From positions 248,001-312,000 of the forward strand of contig NZ_JAMXMY010000010.1 of assembly GCF_024055795.1 (NCBI RefSeq): a stretch of DNA of 64,000 nucleotides, in the 5' to 3' direction. Shown one piece after another: positions 26,627-34,723 of the stretch. Numbering within the stretch: position 1 is the stretch's first letter; the number at the start of each line of letters is the position of its first letter. The position numbers were made by a program, and so were the translations under genes. The notes under the pieces were generated by a model, which worked only from the letters and a program-made list of their open reading frames with translations, ran no database searches and was not told the DNA's origin. Origin of the DNA: Actinoallomurus purpureus. Its GTDB lineage: Bacteria > Actinomycetota > Actinomycetes > Streptosporangiales > Streptosporangiaceae.

Positions 26627-27262
26627 TCATGAGGGTTCGGCGAAGGCGCCGGCGGACGCGGCGAGGGCGGCGGTTCTGGCCGTCTGGTCGGGCAGGTGCG
26701 GGTCGGGTGGCGTGCGGAGAAGCACCAGCTGGTGGTACAGCGGTGCGGTGGCGGCGATGAGCAGTCGCCGAGCGTTGGTGTGCGGCGGGAGTTCGCCGCG
26801 CCGGATGGCCCGGCTGACGATGATCTCGCAGCGGGCGTACCGGTCCTCCCAGAGTCGCCGTTGGGCGCGGTCGGCCTTCTCGGAGCGGAATGAGGCGGCG
26901 ATCAGGGCCGCCGCGATCGGCGGCTGTGCGGTCAGTGCGTCCTGGATCTCATGGTTCAGTGCCGCCAGGTCTCCTTCCAGCGAGGCGGTGTCCGGAGGTT
27001 GCCAGGCGTCGTCGCTCGCCGCGTCGAGGACGTCGGCGAGCAGGCCGCCGACGTCTCCCCAGCGCCGGTACACCGTTGCGCGGTGCACGCCGGCACGGGC
27101 GGCGACGGCCTCCATGGTGAGCCCGTCATAGCCGTGCTCTCCGAGCTCCGCGAGGACCGCGTCGAGTACCTGCGTACGGATACGGGCGGTGCGGCCGCCG
27201 GGGCGGCGTCGGGTCGGTGGCACGGGCCGGGTGTCCTCCGGTCGTGGTGCTGGGGGAGTCAT
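26627..27262 (-). CDS. TetR/AcrR family transcriptional regulator
   Basis: 211 residues. N-terminal helix-turn-helix: RTQVLDAVLAELGEHGYDGLT, MEAVAARAGVHRATVYRRW, i.e. the usual TetR recognition helix. C-terminal ligand-binding part with LADVLDAAS and the LYHQLVLL helix of the TetR_C_11/16 kind. Likely autoregulates and may control the SnoaL-like gene, since a similar palindromic element lies before both. Ligand unknown. Confidence 0.9.
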   Translation of the reverse strand: MTPPAPRPEDTRPVPPTRRRPGGRTARIRTQVLDAVLAELGEHGYDGLTMEAVAARAGVHRATVYRRWGDVGGLLADVLDAASDDAWQPPDTASLEGDLAALNHEIQDALTAQPPIAAALIAASFRSEKADRAQRRLWEDRYARCEIIVSRAIRRGELPPHTNARRLLIAATAPLYHQLVLLRTPPDPHLPDQTARTAALAASAGAFAEPS

Positions 27263-27308
27263 CGCTGGTGGTCCGGTTGCTCGGTGGGACGGCGTCGTGG
27301 CATCATCT

Positions 27309-27330
27309 TAATGCAGCAGTTGTCGCACTA
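27309..27330. promoter_or_regulatory. Candidate TetR operator upstream of the TetR gene
   Basis: A 22-base imperfect palindrome of the form TAnTGCnnCAnnTGnnGCAnTA (8 of 11 pairs complementary) lies 47 bases before the TetR start. Its size and position fit a TetR operator; direct evidence is only the symmetry. Confidence 0.4.
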
Positions 27331-27522
27331 GTGATGATCGATGCTCTTCCGAGCGTTCGCCCGGCCGTGCGGCCCTTGACGCCGCCTTGTCGCGCCTGTT
27401 CGCCGTCGCCGATGCCTGACGCCCCCCCCGCGAACACCCCTCGCAGGAAGGAAACGATTGGTGATGTCAACCGTTCCCGCCGACCCGACCGTGGTGCATC
27501 CGATGCCCGAGCAGCCGCGTGC

Positions 27523-27770
27523 CGTCCCGGCTCGCTCGATCGCGGCCTCGGATCCGAGGGCCGCGCGGAGCCGGGACACCTGGGACTGCAGGGCGTGCAC
27601 CGACAGTGCACCGTCGGAGTCGATCTCGTCGGCCAGCCGGTCGGCCGAGACGACCTCACCGGGGCGGACCAGCAGCAGCGTCAGGAGCGCGCGGCGGGCC
27701 GGTCCGCCCAGCGGAACCTCGGCGCCGTCGCCGCGCCACGCCGGGTCTCGCCGAGGATTTCGAATCGCAT
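27523..27770 (-). pseudogene. Broken SARP-type regulator fragment
   Basis: An ATG followed by RFEILGETR gives the canonical SARP/BTAD start, but the next recognisable block (AWRGDGAEVPLGG, then ARRALLTLLLVRPGEVVSADRLA and SQVSRLRAALGSEAAIERAG) is in another frame. One added G after the CGG codon near 27741 would restore the join. Homology stops after ERAGT: the rest of the winged helix, the BTAD and any later domain are gone. It lies downstream of the SDR gene on the same strand. Confidence 0.75.
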
Positions 27771-27824
27771 GCCGGTGATTATTCATCCGCGATCACGTGC
27801 GGGTGATCGGGCCCGTGGTGGTGA

Positions 27825-28592
27825 TCACGGGGCGATCGGACCGAGGTAGGTGCCGCCCGAGACGTCGACGGTCTGGCCGGTGACCCACCGCCCCTGCGGG
27901 CCCGCCAGGAACCCGACGACGTCGGCGACGTCCTCGGGTTCACCGAGCCGCCCGAGCGCGGTGATCGCCTCCAGGCCGGCGACGACCTCGGGGATGGAGG
28001 TGTACCCGGCGGTCAGGTCGGTCCGCACCGCGCCCGGCGCGACGGTGTTCACGGTGATGCCACGCCTGCCGAGCTCGTTGGCCAGCGACGGGGTCATCGA
28101 CTCCAGCGCCGCCTTGCTGATCGTGTAGCCGATCTGGGTGGAGACCGCGAACCGGCTGGCCGTCGAGCCCATGTTGATGATGCGGCCGCCGTCGTTGAGC
28201 AGCGGTAGCGCGCGCTGGATCACGAAGAACGGCGTGGTGACGTTGATCGTGAGCAGCCTGTCGAGCTCCTCCGGGGTGACCTGCGCGATCGGGCTGCCCG
28301 AGCCGATGCCCGCGTTGTTGACCAGGATGTCCAGGCCGCGTCCGGCCAGCTCCGGGGTCAGGCGCTCGAACAGCCGGTCCACGGCACCGTCGTCGCCGAA
28401 CCGGGCCCGGACGGTGAACGCCCGGCCGCCCGCCTCCTCGATCCGCGCCACGGTCTCCTTGGCCGCTGCGTCGTTGCCGCCGTAGTGGACGGCGACGAGC
28501 GCGCCCTCGGCGGCCAGCCGCAGCGCGACCGCCCGCCCGATTCCCCGCGAGCCACCCGTCACCAGCGCGGTCTTACCGGTCATCGTGCCCAT
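27825..28592 (-). CDS. Short-chain dehydrogenase/reductase (FabG-like SDR)
   Basis: 255 residues with Rossmann fold: TGGSRGIG cofactor loop (near 13-20), NNAG strand, catalytic Ser in MGSTASRF, YTISK dyad, and the C-terminal GQTVDVSGGTYLG. The HYGGN after strand two resembles NADP(H)-using members. GAGGAG lies eight bases before the chosen ATG; a second ATG is three codons later. Reduces or oxidises an unidentified alcohol/ketone. Divergent from a TSUP permease across an AT-rich region. Confidence 0.92.
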   Translation of the reverse strand: MGTMTGKTALVTGGSRGIGRAVALRLAAEGALVAVHYGGNDAAAKETVARIEEAGGRAFTVRARFGDDGAVDRLFERLTPELAGRGLDILVNNAGIGSGSPIAQVTPEELDRLLTINVTTPFFVIQRALPLLNDGGRIINMGSTASRFAVSTQIGYTISKAALESMTPSLANELGRRGITVNTVAPGAVRTDLTAGYTSIPEVVAGLEAITALGRLGEPEDVADVVGFLAGPQGRWVTGQTVDVSGGTYLGPIAP

Positions 28593-28715
28593 TGCCTGAC
28601 TCCTCGCTCCTGTCCGGTCCTCGGTGGATCCGGCGATGGAGCAACAGTGGCGGCGGCCGCTCACCGGACGCTCACCGCGCGCTCACCGGAGATCGACCAG
28701 GAGACGGCGCGAGAG

Positions 28716-28746
28716 TTATCTCACTAGATGAGGTGCATTATCTTAT
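28716..28746. promoter_or_regulatory. AT-rich divergent promoter region with inverted repeat
   Basis: Between the divergent SDR and TSUP genes, ATCTCA and TGAGGT arms flank a five-base centre (28718-28734), with TTATC copies at 28716 and 28738 and TTATTTT after. This is far more AT-rich than its surroundings and probably holds -10 elements and an operator. Confidence 0.45.
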
Positions 28747-28777
28747 TTTGTGGGACGTGGAACTAAAGTCGCCGACC

Positions 28778-29611
28778 ATGAGATCCCCCGATCGCTGGGC
28801 CGTTGTGGGCCTGACCGTTGCCGTACCGGGTGCCGGATGCGTCGCGATCTTCGAGTTGTCCGCACGGCCGTGGGCGATGGTCGCCGTGCTCGCGGCGGGG
28901 GTTGTGGCCGGCGCCATGAATGCGATCATCGGATCGGGCTCCCTCATCACCTTCCCCACGCTGCTTGCCGTGGGACTGCCGCCGATCACGGCGAACGTCT
29001 CGAACAACATCGGCCTGGTGCCCGGCGGGGTCACCGGTGTCCTCGGATACCGGCCCGAGCTCGCGGGTCAGCGTGGTCGTCTCGCTCGGCTGGTCCCGGC
29101 CTCGGTGGCGGGTTCGCTGATCGGCGGGTTGCTGCTGCTCAATCTGCCGGAACGCGCCTTCACGGCGGCCGTCGCCGTGCTGATCGGGCTGTCCTGCGTG
29201 CTGGTCCTGACCCAGCCCGTGATCAGCCGCCGGCTCGCCGACCGGCCCCGGCGGGCGCACGGCGGGCCCTGGCTGTGGCTGGGAGTGTTGGCGGCCGGCG
29301 TCTACGGCGGCTATTTCGGTGCGGCACAGGGCGTGCTCCTGGTCGGCCTGTTCGGCGTCTTCCTGGATGAAGACCTGCAACGCGCCGTCGCCGCCAAGAA
29401 CGTCCTGACGCTGCTGGTGAACGCCACGGCGGCGGTGCTGTACGTGCTGGTCGCGAAGGTCGACTGGTGGGCCGTGCTGCTCGTCGCGCTGGGTTCGATG
29501 GTCGGGGGCCTCCTCGGCGCGAGGGTGGGGCGTAGGCTCCCGCCCCCGGTTCTGCGCGGTGTGATCGTCTGCGTGGGCGTCGCGGCGGTGGTCAAGCTTC
29601 TCAGCGGTTGA
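28778..29611 (+). CDS. TSUP (TauE/SafE) family membrane permease, second copy
   Basis: 277 residues, eight predicted membrane helices in two related halves. NAIIGSGSLITFPTLLAVGL and TANVSNNIGLVPG are the family core, with the ELAGQRGR loop shared with the first TSUP gene of this window; the second half repeats YGGYFGAAQGVLLVGLFG. Exports or imports small sulfur-containing or carboxylic anions. The ATG has no strong ribosome site; a GTG seven codons upstream is an alternative. Confidence 0.85.
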   Translation: MRSPDRWAVVGLTVAVPGAGCVAIFELSARPWAMVAVLAAGVVAGAMNAIIGSGSLITFPTLLAVGLPPITANVSNNIGLVPGGVTGVLGYRPELAGQRGRLARLVPASVAGSLIGGLLLLNLPERAFTAAVAVLIGLSCVLVLTQPVISRRLADRPRRAHGGPWLWLGVLAAGVYGGYFGAAQGVLLVGLFGVFLDEDLQRAVAAKNVLTLLVNATAAVLYVLVAKVDWWAVLLVALGSMVGGLLGARVGRRLPPPVLRGVIVCVGVAAVVKLLSG

Positions 29612-29630
29612 TGAGCGACCGGCGGCATGG

Positions 29631-29945
29631 TCAGAGGTGGTCGGCCAGGTCGGCCAGGAGCCGGCGCTTGGAGCGGGCACCCATGATCTGCTGGACCACC
29701 TGGCCGTCGCGGTAGAGGTTCAGGGTGGGGAAGCCCATCACGTCGTACCGCTCCACGATCTCCGGGTTCTCGTCACCGTTGATCTTCGCGATCCGGATGC
29801 GGTCGCCGTACTCCGCCTCGATCTGCTCGAGGATCGGGGCGATCATCCTGCAGGGCGGGCACCACTCCGCCCAGAAGTCGACCAGTACCGGCTTGTCGGC
29901 GCGGAGTACCTGCTCGTCGAAGTTCTCGCTGGTCAGCGTGATCAT
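29631..29945 (-). CDS. trxA: Thioredoxin
   Basis: 104 residues, a complete thioredoxin with VDFWAEWCPPCRMIAP; the redox pair is CPPC rather than the commoner CGPC, which shifts the redox potential in known variants. The cis-Pro is in MGFPTLNLY. GGAGG precedes the ATG by seven bases. The 5' part is overlapped in another frame by the end of the MerR gene, which suggests a coupled regulator-thioredoxin unit. Reduces protein disulfides in the cytosol. Confidence 0.94.
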   Translation of the reverse strand: MITLTSENFDEQVLRADKPVLVDFWAEWCPPCRMIAPILEQIEAEYGDRIRIAKINGDENPEIVERYDVMGFPTLNLYRDGQVVQQIMGARSKRRLLADLADHL

Positions 29946-30321
29946 TTGTTGCCTCCGGAAACAGGGCGCAGCCGGGCCGGGCCCGCGCCAGTTGGTCGGC
30001 CACTTCGGCACGCCGCCTGATCAGGGCGCGGATGTCGGCGTCGATCTCGGCGAGCTTGCGCCGGTAGACGGCGACCGACTCCGGGCACGAGGCCCCCGTC
30101 GACTGCCCCGACCGCAGGCAGTCCACGAACGGCCGGGCGTCCTCCAACGTGAACCCCGCCGTCAGCAGCGAGCGGATCTCCACCACCAGACGGAGATCCG
30201 ACTCGTCGTACTCCCGATAGCCGTTCGCGGCGCGGCGTGCCGGGAGCAGTCCCTGCTGCTCGTAGTAGCGGAGCGCCCGCGTGCTCACCCCGGCCCGCTC
30301 GGCCAGTTCCCCGATCCGCAC
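29773..30321 (-). CDS. MerR-family transcriptional regulator, C-terminus running into trxA
   Basis: The first about 125 residues are a normal MerR protein: winged helix MRIGELAERAGVSTRALRYY, GLLPARRAANGYREYD, dimerisation coiled coil ending ADQLARARPGCALFPEA. Two Cys (CLRSGQSTGASC) could sense thiols or metal. The frame then continues 173 bases through trxA in another frame, adding a basic, Arg-rich tail of about 57 residues unlike the family. A TGA at the trxA start lies one frame away, so one inserted base would give the usual ATGA coupling. Either the tail is real or this copy has an indel. Confidence 0.8.
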   Translation of the reverse strand: MRIGELAERAGVSTRALRYYEQQGLLPARRAANGYREYDESDLRLVVEIRSLLTAGFTLEDARPFVDCLRSGQSTGASCPESVAVYRRKLAEIDADIRALIRRRAEVADQLARARPGCALFPEATNDHADQRELRRAGTPRRQAGTGRLLGGVVPALQDDRPDPRADRGGVRRPHPDREDQR

Positions 30322-30360
30322 CGGTTCCTCCCTGATCCGTGGCCGTCAGCGACGGTACGC

Positions 30361-30384
30361 CTTGACACCGGCGTCAATGTCAAG
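30361..30384 (-). promoter_or_regulatory. Candidate MerR operator/promoter
   Basis: CTTGACA and TGTCAAG form a perfect inverted repeat around a 10-base centre, with an inner TTGAC/GTCAA pair. The site is 40 bases before the MerR start and includes a TTGACA -35-like hexamer on both strands, as in MerR-controlled promoters. Confidence 0.6.
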
Positions 30385-30483
30385 CAGCGGCGGTGGCCCG
30401 ATATGCCCGTAGGCGTCGTGTCGGCGGACCCGCCCGGCACGCGGCGTGGATCTCGCCGGCGTGCCGGGCGGGCCCCGTCCCCG

Positions 30484-30905
30484 TCAGGGCCCCAGACCAT
30501 AGGCGTGGACGGTGCCCTTGGCGATGCCCAGAGCGGACTCTGCGCGCTCACGCGTTCGGCGACGCGCTCGCTCGGGGACTCGATCGCCGGGTCGACGCCG
30601 GTCCGGGAGATGAGCCGCCAGAAACGGTTCTCCGCGCGGTGGTGCCGCCCGACCAGGTGGGTGGCGATGCCATAGAGCCAGGGCCGGGCGTTCGCGCACG
30701 TCAGGTCGTAGCGGTCCCGTTGCCGGAAGGCGATCAGGAAGGTCTCGGCCATGAGGTCGTCGGCCTCGTCGCGGCCGAGCCTCCGTGCGATGTACCGGTG
30801 GATCGTCGGGTGGTGCCGGTCGTACAGGACGGCGAACCGCTCCGGTTCGCGCAACGAGACCTCGATCACCTCGGCATCGGTCTCGGCGCGCAGTTCGCCC
30901 CTCAC
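30484..30905 (-). pseudogene. Broken ECF sigma factor gene
   Basis: The first 120 codons give an intact region 2 (LYDRHHPTIHRYIARRLGRDEADDL, FLIAFRQRDRY, WLYGIATHLV). Near SERVAERVSA the frame loses similarity, while the neighbouring frame shows ESALGIAKGTVHAYGLGP and a stop, a remnant of the region 4 helix-turn-helix (compare ALGIPVGTVRSRL in the intact ECF of this window). Roughly 40-50 codons joining regions 2 and 4, and everything after the helix, are missing. It directly precedes the MerR gene. Confidence 0.8.
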
Positions 30906-31031
30906 GGGCGTCTCGTTTCAGGCATGCGACCTTCTCGGGTGGCGGGGGATGTCACCTGTTGTTGCCGCGACCGGTGACGCCGCTTCCCCGGGTGCCGCGA
31001 GCCGTACCGATGACCGTCTCCGGTGGGGCTC

Positions 31032-32117
31032 TTACGGGCGCGAATCTCGCCGTCTGAGCAGCGGTCTGCGCCACAGGCGGAGGTGCGGGGCGACTTCCTC
31101 GCCGTCGACGAGGGTGGGTACGGTGGCCGGTTCGATGCCGGTCGCACGCCGGAGCAGGGTCCACAGGTGGCGGTTGACGTCGGCGGCGCGCTCGAGGGTC
31201 AGCAGGTGGCCGGCGCCGGGGATCACCACGAGGTCGGCTCCGGGGATCTGCGCGGCCAGGGCCTCGGCGTGCTGTACGGGCGTGAGCAGGTCCCGGTCGC
31301 CGACCATGACGAGGACGGGCACGCGGCCGAGCGCGGGCAGGGCCGCTCGCTTGTCGTACGTGATGAGCTCCGCGTAGAAGTCGGCGATCACCTCGAGGGG
31401 GACGGACGCCATCAGCCGGGTGGTCACCTCGGCGACCTGCTTCGACACGTGGGCTCCGAAGAGGTACGAGCGGGTCAGCAGGAAGGACATTCCGCCGAGC
31501 GGTCGTCGCGCGGCGTCGATGAGCCGGGCCTGGCGGCGGAGCGTGGCGAGCGTGACGGGGACCATCCGGTGCAGGACGCGCGCGGTGCGTTCGGGGAGCC
31601 CGATCGTGATGGAGGACAGGTCGCCCGAGGAGGTCGACGCGAGGAGCACGCCGGCGATCCGGTCGCCGAACAGCTCGGGATGCGCTTCGGCGAGCCCGAG
31701 GATGGCCATGCCGCCCATCGAGTGGCCGACCAGCACGACGGGCCCCTCCCGCGCGGCCGTCTCCAGCACCGCGTACAGGTCACGGCCGAGCTGGTCGATG
31801 GTGGCGTTCGGCGGGGTGCCCCACCCGGATCGGCCGTGTCCGCGAAGGTCCCAGAGCACGACGCGGACCCGGCCGGCCAAAGTGTCGCGCTGGACGTGCC
31901 AGCTGGTGGAGTTCAGCAGGAATCCGTGGCAGAACACCACGGTCACGTTCGCCTCGGGAGACTCGCGCACCTCGACGTGCAGCCGGACTCCGTCGTCGGC
32001 CGTCACCGCCAGTGTCCGGAGATCCGTGGCGTCCCGATGCCGTGTGTCGCGGTCGGGGGCTCCGCTCATCCACCAGCTGTGCCTGCTCAGGACCCTAGTG
32101 ATCTCCGTGAACGACAT
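31032..32117 (-). CDS. Alpha/beta hydrolase
   Basis: 361 residues: strand VVFCHGFLLN with oxyanion site, nucleophile elbow GHSMGG (Ser near 135), lid region with many Leu/Arg, acid residue in MVGDRDLLTP and catalytic His in PGAGHLLTLE. Resembles esterases/epoxide hydrolases of COG0596. The C-terminus has an Arg-rich tail. GGAGGCGGCC precedes the ATG. Substrate unknown. Confidence 0.9.
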   Translation of the reverse strand: MSFTEITRVLSRHSWWMSGAPDRDTRHRDATDLRTLAVTADDGVRLHVEVRESPEANVTVVFCHGFLLNSTSWHVQRDTLAGRVRVVLWDLRGHGRSGWGTPPNATIDQLGRDLYAVLETAAREGPVVLVGHSMGGMAILGLAEAHPELFGDRIAGVLLASTSSGDLSSITIGLPERTARVLHRMVPVTLATLRRQARLIDAARRPLGGMSFLLTRSYLFGAHVSKQVAEVTTRLMASVPLEVIADFYAELITYDKRAALPALGRVPVLVMVGDRDLLTPVQHAEALAAQIPGADLVVIPGAGHLLTLERAADVNRHLWTLLRRATGIEPATVPTLVDGEEVAPHLRLWRRPLLRRRDSRP

Positions 32118-32222
32118 GGCCGCCTCCGCCCGTTGCCGCTCCCAGCTGTTTACGGTGGCCCCTAACTCCAGTTTGAGTCATGGTGAAGGCATCGTCAAAG
32201 AGAGAGGCCGTGCCGAAGGAGC

Positions 32223-32627
32223 TCACGGACCGGGCGGTGGGGTACGCCAGGTCAGGGCGACGGACAGCGCGGACGTGCGCGGGCCGATCGTGATGGAGTA
32301 CCCGTTGGCGCCGAGCCCGACCGCCGCGTGCCGTAGGGGACGCCTGAGGCGGCGGCCGATCCGCTGGACGCCCGCGGCCACCGCCACGGGCACTCCCGCA
32401 GACCGGTCGTGGGTGCGGTAGAAGGCGGCGACGACGTCCGAGCAGAGTGCGGTCCATGACGACACCGCGGCGTACACGGCGACGGGATCCTCGCTCTGAT
32501 TCCTGTCGTCGATGGCGTGCTCGACCTCGGCGAGCACCGATGCGAGCCCGTCCTCATCGGCGTTGGCCGTGATCTCGCGTACGCGCTCGGCGATCTTCTC
32601 CCGGAAGACGTCCGCTGGTCCTTCCAT
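32223..32627 (-). CDS. Hypothetical protein
   Basis: 134 residues with no recognised domain. The first half is acidic and helical (VFREKIAERVREITANADEDGL), the middle has SSWTALCSDVVAAFYR, the end is a beta-rich stretch (GYSITIGPRTSALSVALTW). GGGGGG lies at normal spacing before the ATG and codon use is normal, so it is likely real. Gaps of about 110 bases separate it from both neighbours. Confidence 0.6.
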   Translation of the reverse strand: MEGPADVFREKIAERVREITANADEDGLASVLAEVEHAIDDRNQSEDPVAVYAAVSSWTALCSDVVAAFYRTHDRSAGVPVAVAAGVQRIGRRLRRPLRHAAVGLGANGYSITIGPRTSALSVALTWRTPPPGP

Positions 32628-32739
32628 CGTTCCCCCCTGAAGCCGGCTGCTGTCTTCATCGTGTGCGGCCCCACGCGAGCGGCAGGACGGCCGATCGTCC
32701 CGAACGACCAGGGACTTTCGCCCCTTGAGACGGCGGAGC

Positions 32740-33717
32740 TCAGGTGCCCGGTGCCGGGTGGGCCACCACGAGGCGTCCGTCCTCGTCCGTCACGGTCGTA
32801 CCGAACGTCGCGCAGGCGGTGGTGAAACGGTCGCGGATCCAGGCGCGGTCGGTGCCGGTGGCGAGGCGGGTACGGGCGGACTCCAGCGCCAGTGGGACGG
32901 CCGTGAGCCGGACGAACCCGCGCCCGGCGAGAGTGGCGAGGAACAGCAGGCCGAGATCGTTGCGCAGGGCGGGGTCCACCGCGTAGTCGTCGATGAGATC
33001 ACCGAGGTCGTACAGCACACGGCCCGACACGCCGTGGAAGACGTGCGCGGAGTGCCCGGCGACCAGGGTCGCCCCGGCGTCGACCAGGACCCGCGCGGCC
33101 GCCCGTACGTATCGCGGGGGGTCGATCGTCATGTTGGGTCCCCAGTGAGCCAGCACGAGCACGCGTGCACCGCCGGCGGACAGATTGCGGATTCGCACGG
33201 TGAGCCAGGCCGGGACCTCGTGGCGCAGGTCGGCGTACGCGACCCCTGGCCGGTCCTCGCCGGCGGCGAAGTCGTTCGGATGGTCGGTCACGCCGAGGAC
33301 GGCCACCTGCCCGTCCGCGGTGTCGAACAGGGCCGGCTCCCGCGCCCGCCACACGTCCGTACCCGCCCCGACGACGCGTACGCCCGCGCGGGCCAGGTGG
33401 TCGAGCGTGTCCGTCAGGGCCTCGGGGCCGTAGTCCAGCGCGTGGTTGTTGGCCAGCGTCACGCAGTCGATCCCCAGATCGGCGAGCGTGTCCGCCGCCT
33501 GGGGCGGGGCGCGGAAGTGGAACGGCTTGTCGGGCGCCCGCCACGGCTCGCCGCGCGCGGACACACAGCACTCGAGGTTGACCAGGGACAGGTCGGCGGA
33601 ACGGAAGATCTGCCGCACGTCGTCGGCGAACAGACCGTACGGGCCGAACGCGGCGATCTGCTCTGCGACCCCGCGTCCGAGCATCGTGTCGCCGCCCAGG
33701 GCGACCGTGATGGTCAC
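32740..33717 (-). CDS. CapA-family metallophosphatase-like protein
   Basis: 325 residues of the CapA/PgsA fold: GGDTMLGRGV at the start, SLVNLECCVSARGEPW, NNHALDYGPEAL, VLAHWGPNM and GHSAHVFHGV, i.e. the metal-binding Asp/Asn/His set of calcineurin-like enzymes. CapA proteins work in poly-gamma-glutamate capsule formation or export; isolated actinobacterial copies, like this one without pgsB/C, are of unsure role. GTG start with GGGAG upstream. Confidence 0.88.
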   Translation of the reverse strand: MTITVALGGDTMLGRGVAEQIAAFGPYGLFADDVRQIFRSADLSLVNLECCVSARGEPWRAPDKPFHFRAPPQAADTLADLGIDCVTLANNHALDYGPEALTDTLDHLARAGVRVVGAGTDVWRAREPALFDTADGQVAVLGVTDHPNDFAAGEDRPGVAYADLRHEVPAWLTVRIRNLSAGGARVLVLAHWGPNMTIDPPRYVRAAARVLVDAGATLVAGHSAHVFHGVSGRVLYDLGDLIDDYAVDPALRNDLGLLFLATLAGRGFVRLTAVPLALESARTRLATGTDRAWIRDRFTTACATFGTTVTDEDGRLVVAHPAPGT

Positions 33718-33835
33718 GCCGAACTCCCGTCTTCAGGATGGCCGCGCCGACCGGGTCCGGCCAAGGGCCGAAGGTCCCGCGCCGACCCCGGCCGGGATCG
33801 TCCACACCCTGTGGACGGAGTCATACCCTGAGACC

Positions 33836-34696
33836 ATGCCCGAACTGCCGGAGGTCGAGTCCCTCGCCGCCTTCCTGCGCGAGCACGCCGTCGGGCGGGC
33901 GGTCGCGCGGATCGACGTGACCGCCATCGCGTCGCTGAAGACGTACGACCCGCCGATCACCGCGCTGAACGGCCTCACGATCACCGCGGTGGAGCGCCAC
34001 GGCAAGTTCCTCGATCTGGACGTCGACGGCCTGCACCTGGTCATCCACCTGGCCCGCGCGGGCTGGCTGCGCTGGAAGGACGCGCTGCCTCCGGCGCCGC
34101 CCCGGCCGGGCAAGGGCCCGCTGGCCATGCGCCTGCATCTCGACGACGGCTCCGGATTCGACCTGACCGAGGCCGGCACCCAGAAGAGGCTCGCGGTGTA
34201 CGTCGTGCGGGACGCCGCGGAGGTGCCGGGCATCCGGTCGCTCGGCCCCGACCCGCTCGGCGACGGCTTCACGGTCGACACGCTGAAGGGCATCCTCGAC
34301 GGGCGGCGCACCCAGATCAAGGGGCTGCTGCGCGACCAGAGCGTGATCGCCGGGATCGGCAACGCCTATTCCGACGAGGTGCTGCACGTGGCGCGGATGT
34401 CACCGTTCAAGCCGGCCTCGAGCTTCACGGACGAGGACGTCGCGACGCTGTACGACGCGATCGTCGGCACGCTGGGCGACGCCGTCGAGCGCTCCCGGGG
34501 GCTGGCCGCCAAGGACGTGAAGGGCGAGAAGAAGGAGGGCCTGCGGGTGCACGGCCGGGCGGGGCAGAAGTGCCCGGTGTGCGGCGACACGATCAAGGAG
34601 GTGTCGTTCGCCGACTCCGCCCTGCAGTACTGCCCGACCTGCCAGACGGGCGGCAAGCCCCTGGCGGACCGCCGGATGTCCCGCCTGCTCAAGTGA
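33836..34696 (+). CDS. Fpg/Nei-family DNA glycosylase/AP lyase
   Basis: 286 residues: catalytic Pro2-Glu3 in MPELPEVE, helix-two-turn-helix with QSVIAGIGNAYSDEVLH, conserved Lys in HGKFLDLDVD, and C-terminal zinc finger CPVCGDTI with YCPTCQTGG. Excises oxidised bases and nicks the abasic site. The KDVKGEKKEGLRVHG insert before the finger is typical of the actinobacterial Nei-like subgroup that is distinct from mutM. Divergent from CapA. Confidence 0.93.
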   Translation: MPELPEVESLAAFLREHAVGRAVARIDVTAIASLKTYDPPITALNGLTITAVERHGKFLDLDVDGLHLVIHLARAGWLRWKDALPPAPPRPGKGPLAMRLHLDDGSGFDLTEAGTQKRLAVYVVRDAAEVPGIRSLGPDPLGDGFTVDTLKGILDGRRTQIKGLLRDQSVIAGIGNAYSDEVLHVARMSPFKPASSFTDEDVATLYDAIVGTLGDAVERSRGLAAKDVKGEKKEGLRVHGRAGQKCPVCGDTIKEVSFADSALQYCPTCQTGGKPLADRRMSRLLK

Positions 34697-34723
34697 GCCC
34701 CGGCGGCCGCCCTGCGTCGACGC

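Noticed and set aside
33811-33825. LexA-like or SOS operator before the Fpg/Nei gene
   Set aside because: The TCCACACCCTGTGGA palindrome looks more like DnaA-box halves and does not fit the actinobacterial LexA box.
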